Origin: Deltaproteobacteria bacterium
Lineage (GTDB): Bacteria > Desulfobacterota > Desulfuromonadia > Desulfuromonadales > Geopsychrobacteraceae
DNA length: 64,000 bases
Assembly (NCBI GenBank): GCA_024280335.1
Contig: JAJRQI010000034.1
Span: 1-64,000, forward strand
Direction: 5' to 3'
A model generated the notes under the pieces. The model ran no database searches. It worked only from the letters and a program-made list of their open reading frames with translations, and was not told the origin of the DNA. Made by a program: the position numbers and the translations under genes. This document shows positions 23,937-32,127 of this stretch, piece after piece. Every line of letters starts with the position of its first letter. The first letter of the stretch is position 1.

Positions 23937-24227
23937 CTACCTCCGCACTTCTTTAAAATCAGGAACAAACGGTCCAAAGATCAAAATAGTCATGGCTGGA
24001 ATAAAGGCTGAAACGGGTTGGAATGATAGTGTCGGTAAATTTTTTTTGAAAAAAATCAGAAAGGATGATGCTGGAAAACAGTAAGAAAAGCCGTGGTCAC
24101 GGGGGAAAATCGGACGTGACAGAACGATGGGATGGAGCGGCCCCCTCCCTCTAAAATTTAGTCGCTTGCAGATACTGCTCAGATGACAACGGTGGAAACC
24201 GCTGAGAATCTGCATCGTCAGTGGCAT
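23937..24227 (-). CDS. Doubtful small ORF between the RHH-FHA and PP2C genes
   Basis: A 96-codon frame with a very strong ribosome site (AAGGAGGG six bases before ATG). Its stop codon overlaps the ribosome site of the PP2C gene and ends 2 bp before the PP2C TTG, as in coupled genes. The product is rich in Pro, Phe, Ile and Arg, has little acidic content and matches nothing I know. It may be a real leader or coupling peptide, or only an untranslated leader. An inverted pair, GCAGAT..CTCAG with CTGAG..ATCTGC (24169-24214), lies near its start. Confidence 0.3.
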   Translation of the reverse strand: MPLTMQILSGFHRCHLSSICKRLNFRGRGPLHPIVLSRPIFPRDHGFSYCFPASSFLIFFKKNLPTLSFQPVSAFIPAMTILIFGPFVPDFKEVRR

Positions 24228-24259
24228 GACGATCCCTCCTTAAAAAAAAATAATATACC

Positions 24260-24778
24260 CTAACTTCCTAGATAACTCACCTCCGTATCGCCGATCCTGA
24301 CGATTTTCCCCGCCTCCAGCTTCACAGCTGTGTTTTTTTGCCCTTTATGCCAAAGTCCATTTTTACTTTCCAGGTCTATCCCCCACCAGAAGTCTCCATC
24401 GTAACTAAGCATCAGGTGCTTGCGCGAAACCTCGCGATCATCGACAACGATGTCACAAGAGCCATGTCGACCGACGAAGAGCCGAACACCCCGCGCGCCG
24501 ATCTCGCGGCTGCTGATGGGACTTTTTAACCGCCACCAGGAAGCCAGTTTTTCACCACGCCCCCGAAAAGCTTCATCAACCAACTGCCGCAAAAGGGTTT
24601 CACGCACCGCCGCAGAACGGTTCGGGACATCATGAATGCCGCTCAGCAGACGACGAATATAATCCTGCCACGGCAGATTATTCAGTTCGGCCCGGCGATC
24701 AACTTCTTCCCAGAAAGCGGACTCCATGGAAACTGAAGTCACCTTGCCGTCGATAATGATGCTGCGTTTGCTTATCAT
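24260..24778 (-). CDS. Ribbon-helix-helix / FHA fusion, putative phospho-responsive DNA-binding regulator
   Basis: A 172-residue protein. Residues 1-60 match the RHH_4-type ribbon-helix-helix pattern (KRSIIIDGKVTSVSMESAFWEEVDRR, then a second helix). Residues about 90-172 are an FHA domain with RLFVGRHGSCDIVVDD, the phosphopeptide-binding SRKH and DLESKNGLW. FHA domains bind phosphothreonine, which fits the adjacent kinases; RHH proteins bind short operators as dimers. Its promoter contains the 16-bp element at 24810-24825, so autoregulation is plausible. It is the first gene of the run FHA-PP2C-kinase-HRDC-RT. DNA binding is inferred, not shown. Confidence 0.85.
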   Translation of the reverse strand: MISKRSIIIDGKVTSVSMESAFWEEVDRRAELNNLPWQDYIRRLLSGIHDVPNRSAAVRETLLRQLVDEAFRGRGEKLASWWRLKSPISSREIGARGVRLFVGRHGSCDIVVDDREVSRKHLMLSYDGDFWWGIDLESKNGLWHKGQKNTAVKLEAGKIVRIGDTEVSYLGS

Positions 24779-24787
24779 GATGATCAG

Positions 24788-24825
24788 TTATAACAGTGCA
24801 ATCGACAGATAGCAACATGTTACTA
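24788..24825 (-). promoter_or_regulatory. Copy 2 of the TAGTAWYATGTTGCTA element, in the RHH-FHA promoter
   Basis: The minus strand reads TAGTAACATGTTGCTA (24810-24825), nearly a perfect palindrome around AACATGTT. Its end TTGCTA is spaced 17 bp from TATAAC (24788-24793), a good -35/-10 pair. Transcription would begin only a few bases before the ATG at 24778, so the message may be nearly leaderless. Confidence 0.65.
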
Positions 24826-24832
24826 TGTTTCT

Positions 24833-26226
24833 TTAATTGTCGGACAATTTCAGGTTACGTATCATCATTTCACCACCACGCCCGGCGTCATTCTGTATTG
24901 ATGCATATATCCGGATCGTTTTCACCTTGTTAAAGTCGATACCAGGCACATTGTCTGCGTTGAAATAAACGGTCTCCCAGCCAAAGGTTTTGTGAAAATA
25001 GCGTTTTGCTGCATAACTGTCCAAAGGCAGCTTTCCTCTAAAATAATCGTGCGTATGCCCTTTATATGCGGTATCAATTGCGCCGACCTTACCGACGGCC
25101 TGACCGTTTTGGTCCTTGAAAATAAACCAGACATGATTCATTCCATAGCGGGAAGCCTTATACGGCACCTTCCAGTCAAACGAAAAAGTGTTGAATTCCC
25201 CCGGCTCGATGTCAATTTCTTTCTCTACAGTGACATAATAATTGCCGCCATTGCGAGCTTCAAGCCGGATAAATTCAGTACCGCTGCTGTCTGTGCCGGC
25301 AGACAATCCCTTTGTGTACCTGCCGTGCCCGGCCATATAGACACCGGTACTTTTCCAGCCGTTGAGGTTCAAATCAATGACCTTTTCACCACGCCGGCCT
25401 GTCTGCAGCACCGCAGCAGACGTAATCGGCCTCTGCGCTTCCCTGGACAACCGTGCGGCAGTCTGCCACATCCAGTAGCTGTAGATGGTTTTAAGCGATG
25501 CTTCGTTGGTTTTGATATTCAGTACCGAAAGGGTTGCGGTCTCGCCCGCCTGGAAGAGAATATCTTGTAAAAGTTTTGCGGCCAGCAATTTGCTCATGGC
25601 CTTGCCGACACCTTTATCGATATATTTTTCAACCAAACGCGGGGCGATTTCAGTGATGGCGGTATCGACAAAAACCTCGACCAGTTCCTCGGGATCGTAA
25701 GAAGCCTTCAGCTCGCGACGTCTGGCATTGTAGAGTTTGCGCCAGACCCGGTACGCCTGCTCATATTCAGCGGCCATGATTCGCATTTTTGCTTGACGCC
25801 CATCGGCCCGACGCACCTTTTGCCAGTCGATCGCCACTGCGTCTTCAAGCACTTCGGGAGCCACGAAATCAACTTGAAAGTTAGCGCTGATCTTCTGTTT
25901 GCCGCCGAAAGGGTCACGTCCCTCGACCGTCAGCCGGTAGTTCCCCTCCACAACGAAACCGCTGAAGACGACCCGTTTTTCCAGCCCCCAGTCCGTCCAT
26001 TTATTGATCGCGTGTCTGACGCCGTATTTCCAATCACCGGGGTATCAAGTTTGTAACGCAGCTCGGCAAATGGACCGGCCATGGTCCAGGAGAAGACGAC
26101 GGAATCCGCCACATTAACCCGCTTCGGGGCCGTTGCGGTGAAGTCCAGACCTAAATCGGTGGCCGTGACTTTGCCAGGCAAAAAAACTGCCGAGATAAAT
26201 AGAATCGCACAGACTGCTAAACGCAT
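24833..26226 (-). pseudogene. Exported protein of unknown function, interrupted by a frameshift
   Basis: The first part (from ATG 26226, with GGAGGG nine bases upstream) has a signal peptide MRLAVCAILFISAVFLPG and continues as a beta-rich domain to ...YKLDTP. Near the C run at 26039-26042 the frame must shift by one base to continue as GDWKYGVRHAINKWTDWGLE and on to the long second part ending at 24833. The two parts together give about 464 residues. The C-terminal 180 residues look like a jelly-roll type domain with many aromatic residues. No family is recognised. A real loss of one C, a sequencing error or slippage would all fit. Confidence 0.65.
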
Positions 26227-26244
26227 TATCTTCCCTCCCTGCAA

Positions 26245-26272
26245 CTGGGAGCGGCTTTGAAGCCGCGATGAT
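26245..26272 (+). repeat. REP-like element
   Basis: CTGGGAGCGGCTTTGAAGCC followed by GCGATGA fits the local REP family, with an 8-bp GCGGCTT/AAGCCGC stem. It lies upstream of the frameshifted exported protein gene. Confidence 0.65.
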
Positions 26273-26379
26273 TTATCGTGATCAAACCGAGCCGGTAAAA
26301 AAAGCTGGTCAGTGTGTTCTGCCCAATCTACTTGCCTGTAGGATGGACCAGCCGAAAACCTTGGTGGTAGTAACGATGA

Positions 26380-26760
26380 TCAGAAATATAAATAATCTGG
26401 CGGATCAGCACTGATCTGCTGTTCCCGCAATATCAGCCCGTCAGACGGGTCCTGACCATAACCTGGCCGGGGCGGCAGACTGTCCCTGACATCTTTTACA
26501 ATTTCACCAGTGTGCTCTTTGTGTCTGGCGGCGTAGACAGCGGCACCGCTACCGACATCACCGGCCATGCCGCCCACATGCCTGCGGTGTTCATTGGCAT
26601 AACCGGCCACGCCGTGCCCGGTATCGACCAGGGGTCCTGTTTGTCGGCCACCAGCCAACCGGAAGACCGCTTTTTGCGACCATCAACCGAGCCCATCTTT
26701 GTCCGCCGCCTCGCCGAAGATCGCGCCATGATGCTTAGTTCCGTAGGTTGGGTAGAGTAA
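26380..26760 (-). pseudogene. Degenerate ORF, unknown function
   Basis: One minus frame reads from about 26760 to 26380 with charged, protein-like composition (for example GAIFGEAADKDGLG, then QKAVFRLAGGRQTG, HVGGMAGDVGSGAAVYAARH and ending DPPDYLYF), but is cut by one in-frame TGA near 26700. The 92 codons after a TTG at 26658 remain open. No family is recognised. It could be a decayed gene or chance; the stop after GLG argues for decay. Confidence 0.35.
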
Positions 26761-26780
26761 AACGAAACTCAACATTTTCC

Positions 26781-27659
26781 TTACAACCCGACAAACCAGT
26801 ACAGTCCGCCAACCAGCAGCGCCAGAGCGACCCCCAGCCCCCCCCACTTCAGCCATTTTTCGAGTGGATCGGGTGGGAGCAACGGAATAAAGGAGACAAC
26901 CTGATAGTGCTGCTTGACTTGCCCGGCAGCGGGTTCAGCCGGGACCGGGGTTGGTGGAGCAGCCACCAGGACCACGCTGATATTGTCGGACCCGCCGTGC
27001 TTGTTTGCGGCACGGATCAGTCTGCCGACCGTTTCTGTTTCGTTGCCGGGCCAGCGCAAAACACCGGCAATATCACGATCGTTAAGCTCACCACTGAGGC
27101 CGTCGCTGCAGAGCAGAATTTTCTGGCCGGGTTCGAGTCGGCCGCTGACAACATCAACCTGGAGGGTCTTTTTGTTGCTGTGGCCGAGAGCCTGGGTGAG
27201 GACACTGTTCTGGGGGTGGTTGCGCGCCTGCTGTTCATCAATAGCGCCGGAATCGAGCAATTGCTGGACAAATGAGTGGTCACGGGTCAGTTGACTAAGA
27301 TTGGTGCCATCCCAGAGATAGGCGCGGCTGTCACCGACCCAGGCGATGCGGTAGTCAGCGCCGTCGAATTGCAGAGCGACCACCGTGCAGCCCATACCGG
27401 CACAGCTCTCTTTAGCCTGGGCGGCAGCAAGCACCCTGTTGTGTGCCGCTTCAATTGCCGCGACAAGGGCAACGCCGCGCCGCACCTGAACCGAAATGGA
27501 TTCTATGGCCAGGGTACTGGCGACCTCACCGGCAGCGTGACCGCCCATGCCGTCAGCAACAATATAGAGACCGCATCCAGGAATCACCCCGCAGGCGTCC
27601 TCATTATGATCGCGGATGCGGCCGACATCGGTGGCATGAGCAAATGAAATGGCTGTCAA
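26781..27659 (-). CDS. PP2C-family Ser/Thr protein phosphatase with C-terminal membrane helix
   Basis: A 292-residue PPM phosphatase, close to the one at 22786-23934. Motifs: RDHNEDACG, VADGMGGHAAGE, VGDSRAYLW, LLCSDGLSGE and GGSDNISVV. A tail-anchor-like helix (WGGLGVALALLVGGLYWFVG) ends the protein, so the catalytic domain should be cytosolic. The start is TTG, as in its paralogue. Its upstream region has copy 3 of the 16-bp element. It probably serves the same kinase network. Confidence 0.92.
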   Translation of the reverse strand: MTAISFAHATDVGRIRDHNEDACGVIPGCGLYIVADGMGGHAAGEVASTLAIESISVQVRRGVALVAAIEAAHNRVLAAAQAKESCAGMGCTVVALQFDGADYRIAWVGDSRAYLWDGTNLSQLTRDHSFVQQLLDSGAIDEQQARNHPQNSVLTQALGHSNKKTLQVDVVSGRLEPGQKILLCSDGLSGELNDRDIAGVLRWPGNETETVGRLIRAANKHGGSDNISVVLVAAPPTPVPAEPAAGQVKQHYQVVSFIPLLPPDPLEKWLKWGGLGVALALLVGGLYWFVGL

Positions 27660-27750
27660 AGCTGCGCTCCCTGTGTCTAATAATCCAGGATCACGAAACG
27701 GGTGGTACTGATGTCCCTGAGATTATCTTACACTTAACTCCGAACCACCA

Positions 27751-27766
27751 TAGCAACATATTACTA
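27751..27766 (-). promoter_or_regulatory. Copy 3 of the TAGTAWYATGTTGCTA element, upstream of PP2C
   Basis: The minus strand reads TAGTAATATGTTGCTA, 92 bp before the TTG start. TTGCTA with TGTAAG 18 bp later is a possible promoter. It has the same orientation to its gene as copies 1 and 2. Confidence 0.6.
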
Positions 27767-27816
27767 AATCGCAAACACAACATTTCAAAAGCGGGGTTGA
27801 CAATGCGCTTGAACAA

Positions 27817-27844
27817 ACGGCCCCGGAAACCATTCTGGGGCCGT
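27817..27844. terminator. GC-rich hairpin, possible terminator
   Basis: The perfect stem ACGGCCCC/GGGGCCGT has a 12-nt loop. On the minus strand it is followed by UUUGUUC, only a moderate U tract, so this may be a weak terminator of the Cys-rich protein transcript. Confidence 0.45.
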
Positions 27845-27883
27845 CATCCATAAACCCACCGTTCAGCTCAATCCTTCCGGAAA

Positions 27884-27925
27884 GTGTAACCCATGTTCCC
27901 GGTTTAAACTGTTACCTATGTTCCG
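27884..27925. repeat. Short direct repeats, possible insertion-sequence end remnant
   Basis: GTAACCCATGTTCCCGG (27886-27902) and GTTACCTATGTTCCG (27911-27925) repeat the same GTWACCYATGTTCC core. Such sequences resemble ends of some DDE transposase elements, but no transposase is visible nearby. The rest of the gap 27660-28028 has no gene. Confidence 0.3.
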
Positions 27926-28028
27926 ATTGCACTCATAGCGAAGGATTGGTACTGATCGGTTAAACACGCAACTGTCCTTGGAAGTGCCGCTGCTTCCAGG
28001 AACAGTATTTTCGCAAACGAGCAGATTC

Positions 28029-28895
28029 TTAGCGCATGTTGGGATCAAAATTTTTGGGGATAATCTGGGCAGCGACGAACAAACGCGTGCGGTCTTCGTC
28101 GGAGAGATTATCAATCGCTTTTTTAAAGACCGGCATCGGGATTTTTCCGCTAGGAACTTCGACCCGAGCCGCTGCCCAGACTTTATCCAGCACCATACCG
28201 CAGTGGGTGTAGGTGGTCAGACGCGGCGGCTGATTCTCCATGACCATGGCGAAATAATCCTTGAGCAGATAGGCCCACCACTGGGCGACCAGCTTTTTAT
28301 TCAATTCACCGGCAGGTTTTGCCATCCCGGCCAAACCGGTACTGGCCGTGCGGTACCGATAACTATCCAGATCACTGTTGGTAACCGTAATGACTTTCTG
28401 GAAATGTCCACCTCCGGCCATAGTAAACCAGATGGTCGGATTTTGATTGCTGCGGACCAGTTCTTTGCGGTTTTCGTCAAGTACGGTGAAGTAGCAGCGA
28501 CCATGATCCTTCATCATGCCCATAAATTGATTCAGACGCTCAACCACCTGTCGGGCACGGGTATAGCAACTGAGACGACCGTTCTCATTGACGACTCCAT
28601 CAGCCGAACGGAGGTAAAACAGGGCACCGCCGTTGAGCAGGACCAGAGCATGTTCGTGCCCGCATCCCGGCATGTTGCAGTTGGAGCGACCGGAGCAGTG
28701 ATTTCGGTCACCGCACTTCTGACAGTGGAAATCATCACAGCCATCCATAGGGGCTGCAGAAAACATTTTGTCATGCCCCATGCCACCGTTCATGTTCTCC
28801 ATCCCTTGCATGGAGTAAGCGTCAAAACCTGGTATACCCACCAGCAGAATAATCGCCAGGGGAACCAACATCATTTGCTTTAAGCGTACTGTCAT
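28029..28895 (-). CDS. Exported Cys/His-rich protein of unknown function
   Basis: The 288-residue protein has a signal peptide (about residues 1-26). A Met/His/Cys-rich stretch follows at 30-82, with C-x(4)-C-x2-C and several further Cys and His (for example CSGRSNCNMPGCGHEH), able to bind metal. The rest is a globular domain of about 200 residues with no family I recognise; the end (KNLSDEDRTRLFVAAQIIPKNFD type) is helical. GAGGAGGTAGTA precedes the ATG. It lies between the PP2C and second kinase genes, so a role as envelope partner of the kinase system is possible but unproven. Confidence 0.75.
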   Translation of the reverse strand: MTVRLKQMMLVPLAIILLVGIPGFDAYSMQGMENMNGGMGHDKMFSAAPMDGCDDFHCQKCGDRNHCSGRSNCNMPGCGHEHALVLLNGGALFYLRSADGVVNENGRLSCYTRARQVVERLNQFMGMMKDHGRCYFTVLDENRKELVRSNQNPTIWFTMAGGGHFQKVITVTNSDLDSYRYRTASTGLAGMAKPAGELNKKLVAQWWAYLLKDYFAMVMENQPPRLTTYTHCGMVLDKVWAAARVEVPSGKIPMPVFKKAIDNLSDEDRTRLFVAAQIIPKNFDPNMR

Positions 28896-28974
28896 TACTA
28901 CCTCCTCGGCATAATCTAGATAGTGCCTGTTAAATAAATTCCGTCATCCGAGCTTCATTTAAAAAGCGTGTCAA

Positions 28975-30795
28975 TTACAAATCTCTGACAACACGGAAAC
29001 CCAAGTTGCTGAACTGCATCGAAGCGTCAAGCCCGGTCCGGGCTGAAACCCTGATATCGGCCGGACCATCAAGAAACGAGCCGCCCCGAATGGTTCGCTG
29101 CTCACAGGGTTCAACCTGACGTAAAGACTCATCACCTCCGGCACCTTGATAATCTGGCACCCAGCAATCGTCGACCCATTCACCAACATTTCCGAGGGCA
29201 TTGTAGATCCCGAGAGGATTGGCCGGCCCCGAATCGACCAACTGCAGGCCTAAGCCTGACTGACGGCCGTTGCATCCGTCACAGTTCGCGTTGCCAAAGC
29301 CTGCTTCGTTCCCCCAATAATAGCTGCTGTCGCGGCCGGCGCGGGCGGCATACTCCCACTCGGCTTCCGAGGGAAGTCGGTATCGCTGGCCGGTCTGCTG
29401 ACTGAGCCACTGCACAAAATCATTGGCCTCCTGCCAGTTGACAGAATTGACCGGCAAACGATCATCGCCCTGCCGGGCCGAGGTCGGCAGTTTGTGGCCG
29501 GTGGCAGCACAGAATACACGGAACTCTTCTATGCTCACCTCATACAGACCAATCGCAAATGGCCGCTTTTGGGTCACGCTATGCACTGGTTGTTCGTCCT
29601 GTTCACCTACCCCCTGAATATCACCCATGAGAAAACGCCCTGGCGGAACGACAATCAGTTCTGGGCCCTGCCCACCGCCGGCGAGCGGGTCTCGAAGGGT
29701 TCGCGGCGCAACCGGAACAACCTTTGTCGGCGGCTGGCTTTCACGAGCAGGCAAATTTCCGGCAGTTGCTGTCGGCATTGTAACCGATGTGGATACAACT
29801 GTGCCCACCAGATTACCGCCTGGTGGCGCCAGCGGGGTTGACGATGTCAACCAGCTCCCCCCAGCAATCACCAGTACTGCAAGCAACGCCCCGCCTATAG
29901 CAAAATAAAGTCCGTTTCGGTTCGTACTTTCAACCTGCGATTCTTCTGCAACCGGCGATATCGACGATATAACCTGGGTACCTCCGCTATATACAGTCGG
30001 AGTTTCACCGGAAAGGTAGGGTTCGATGGCGCTGAGTAACTGCTCGGCATCAACAAAACGCTCGGCCGGATCTTTCCCGACCATGCCATCCAGTAATGGC
30101 TGCCAAGTAGCTAGATGCTGAGGCAAAATCGGCTTTGGGTCATTGATATGCTTCAAAGCAACGGCAAAGGTGTCTTCGCCCTGGTAGGGAACATCGCCGG
30201 TCAACATTTCGTAAAAAGCAATGCCGAGGCTGTAAAGGTCAGAACGTCCGTCAACGCTCTCACCGCGTGCCTGCTCTGGACTCATGTAGTGGGGTGTGCC
30301 AATACTTTTGCCAACTCCGGTCAAACTTGCGTCAGACCCGATCGCCTTGGCGATGCCGAAATCGGTCAGAACAGCAGTACCATTCTCGCGAAAAAGAATG
30401 TTGGCAGGCTTAACATCCCGATGCACGAATCCTCTAGAGTGCGCATAACCCAAAGCACCGGCAATGTCCCGAAGAATCTTTAACGCAGCGATAGAGTCCA
30501 TACCATGAACAATGCGTTGTTTGAGATCGCCGCCACCGACATGTTCCATGGCAATATAGAAATGATTTTCGGTTTCACCGATATCGTAAATGGCAACGAT
30601 ATGTGGGTGGCTGAGTTGGGCGATGGTCCGCCCTTCCTTGATAAATCGCTCGGCAAAAGTCCGGTCTGCAGCCAGGGCAGCTGACATGATCTTAAGTGCA
30701 ACATGCCGATGGAGCGACTCTTGAGTGGCAAGATAAACCGTAGACATTCCACCCTGTCCCAACTCCCGTTCAATCTGATAACCTTGAATGTTCAT
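28975..30795 (-). CDS. Membrane Ser/Thr protein kinase with C-terminal FGE-like domain (not diversified)
   Basis: A 606-residue paralogue of the DGR target. Kinase, about residues 5-265: ELGQGGMSTVY, Lys35 in VALKIM, HRDVKPAN, TDFGIAKAIGS, MSPEQ. A membrane helix at about 308-326 and a Ser/Pro/Thr-rich linker lead into an FGE-type domain (about 380-606: ELIVVPPGRFLMGD, YRLPSEAEWEYAARAG, NALGNVGEW, TIRGGSF, LGFRVV). Its 3' end shows no match to the template repeat beyond the shared fold, so it is not a second VR. The ATG at 30795 has GGAG eight bases upstream; an upstream start at 30840 is less likely. Confidence 0.92.
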   Translation of the reverse strand: MNIQGYQIERELGQGGMSTVYLATQESLHRHVALKIMSAALAADRTFAERFIKEGRTIAQLSHPHIVAIYDIGETENHFYIAMEHVGGGDLKQRIVHGMDSIAALKILRDIAGALGYAHSRGFVHRDVKPANILFRENGTAVLTDFGIAKAIGSDASLTGVGKSIGTPHYMSPEQARGESVDGRSDLYSLGIAFYEMLTGDVPYQGEDTFAVALKHINDPKPILPQHLATWQPLLDGMVGKDPAERFVDAEQLLSAIEPYLSGETPTVYSGGTQVISSISPVAEESQVESTNRNGLYFAIGGALLAVLVIAGGSWLTSSTPLAPPGGNLVGTVVSTSVTMPTATAGNLPARESQPPTKVVPVAPRTLRDPLAGGGQGPELIVVPPGRFLMGDIQGVGEQDEQPVHSVTQKRPFAIGLYEVSIEEFRVFCAATGHKLPTSARQGDDRLPVNSVNWQEANDFVQWLSQQTGQRYRLPSEAEWEYAARAGRDSSYYWGNEAGFGNANCDGCNGRQSGLGLQLVDSGPANPLGIYNALGNVGEWVDDCWVPDYQGAGGDESLRQVEPCEQRTIRGGSFLDGPADIRVSARTGLDASMQFSNLGFRVVRDL

Positions 30796-30906
30796 CCGCT
30801 TCTCCGTAAACCTGATCTCTTCAGAGTTATTTTTCCACATTTCATCTTGAACGAAGAATTAGGCCCCGAATAAGTTTAGCTCTTGATTGCATAAAGTGGC
30901 ACAACG

Positions 30907-30951
30907 CAAAAAAGGCCTGCCAGCCGGACCAGTGTCCACCAACAGACCTTT
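30907..30951 (-). terminator. Probable terminator of the tRNA-Arg transcript
   Basis: On the minus strand AAGGTCTG pairs with CAGGCCTT (one G-U), with a long loop, then UUUU. The rest of 30952-31453 has no gene that I can support. Confidence 0.5.
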
Positions 30952-31453
30952 AAAAACTTCACCTCTCCCCCTCTCATGCCACCTCCACGTAATAACAAAT
31001 CCTGAATTAGCCCAGCAAAAGATATCTTGCGGCAATTGAAGTCACCATCATAAATGACTCAGCACCCTGCAGATTCTTATGTCCGGCGGTCAGGAATATT
31101 CTTTTGTTTCTTTACCAAATCATCGGAATAATTTTTAATATTTCCCAACTGCTACAGTGGTGTCAAGGAATTTAATATTCCATCACGCAGCCTGTGAGTT
31201 ATAGTCAAGTCTGGTGCTTGAGAAAGTTTCTTACGCAACGGCCCTGTCGTATTCGATCCCGGTTGCGACTATTCGGTGAATGTCCCAGCAACTGAGACTG
31301 TTGCATCAATCTCCCCCCCCCCAATCGAACAGCCGCATGAGCATTTCTGCAACGACTTTTCATCTTTTCAAATCAACAACATCAGTCATCGTCTTTCATT
31401 TGGGCACCAACAAAAAATGAGCCAGCAGTTATCTGCCAACCCATTGATTTTTT

Positions 31454-31530
31454 TGGCGACCCCGGCAGGATTCGAACCTGCGACAATCACCTTAGGAGGG
31501 TGCCGCTCTATCCAGCTGAGCTACGGGGCC
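31454..31530 (-). tRNA. tRNA-Arg (anticodon CCT)
   Basis: A 77-nt cloverleaf with acceptor GGCCCCG/CGGGGTC (one G-U), discriminator G and encoded CCA. The anticodon loop CTCCTAA gives CCU, which reads AGG. The T arm GCAGGTTCGAATCCTGC is perfect. Confidence 0.95.
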
Positions 31531-31603
31531 ACGAGCTCGCTTACAACCCTGCGAGAAAGTCTTTTTCAAGCCAAGGATCCCTGGCCTCAACCCTTACCCT
31601 TCT

Positions 31604-32119
31604 TTAGAATTTCAACAAACTGTAGACTTTCCCTTCGGGTAGCTTGCTGCGCCCTTGAAGGAATTCCAGTTCGGCCATAAAGGCGCATTCGTGAATGACC
31701 GCATCGAACTGTCCCACCAGATCAACAACCGCCGCCATGGTACCGCCGGTCGCCAGCAGGTCGTCGGCGATAATGACGCGGTCGCCATTTTTAAAAGCAT
31801 CTTCGTGGATTTCCAGGGTATCGGTGCCATACTCCAGTTCGTAACTGATGCTGCGGGTTTTGTACGGCAGTTTCCCCGGCTTGCGTACCAACGTAATCCC
31901 GGTTCCCAACTTATAGGCAAGCGCCGAACCGAGGATAAAGCCGCGGGCTTCGATGCCGACGATCTGATCTATCTTCTCGCCGATATAGCGGTGCGCCAGC
32001 AGATCGACCATGCGGTGAAAGCTTTTTGCATCGGCTAAAAGCGTGGTGATATCTTTAAATACAATCCCCTTTTGCGGGAAATCCGGGATATCGCGGATGA
32101 TCTGTTTCAATTGGTCCAT
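31604..32119 (-). CDS. apt: Adenine phosphoribosyltransferase
   Basis: Salvages adenine to AMP with PRPP in the cytosol. At 171 residues it has the family length, with [15 protein letters not shown] at the start, [15 protein letters not shown] and the PRPP-binding [16 protein letters not shown] near residue 123. It follows rpoS by 8 bp and is likely read through from that operon. Confidence 0.96.
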   Translation of the reverse strand: MDQLKQIIRDIPDFPQKGIVFKDITTLLADAKSFHRMVDLLAHRYIGEKIDQIVGIEARGFILGSALAYKLGTGITLVRKPGKLPYKTRSISYELEYGTDTLEIHEDAFKNGDRVIIADDLLATGGTMAAVVDLVGQFDAVIHECAFMAELEFLQGRSKLPEGKVYSLLKF

Positions 32120-32127
32120 AACGACTC

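Noticed and set aside
28975-29110. Second variable region in the other kinase-FGE gene
   Set aside because: The 3' end shares the protein fold but not the TR nucleotide sequence; differences are not limited to template adenines.
31454-31530. tRNA-Arg as attachment site of an integrated island
   Set aside because: The island lies on one side, but no integrase and no repeated tRNA 3' end were found.
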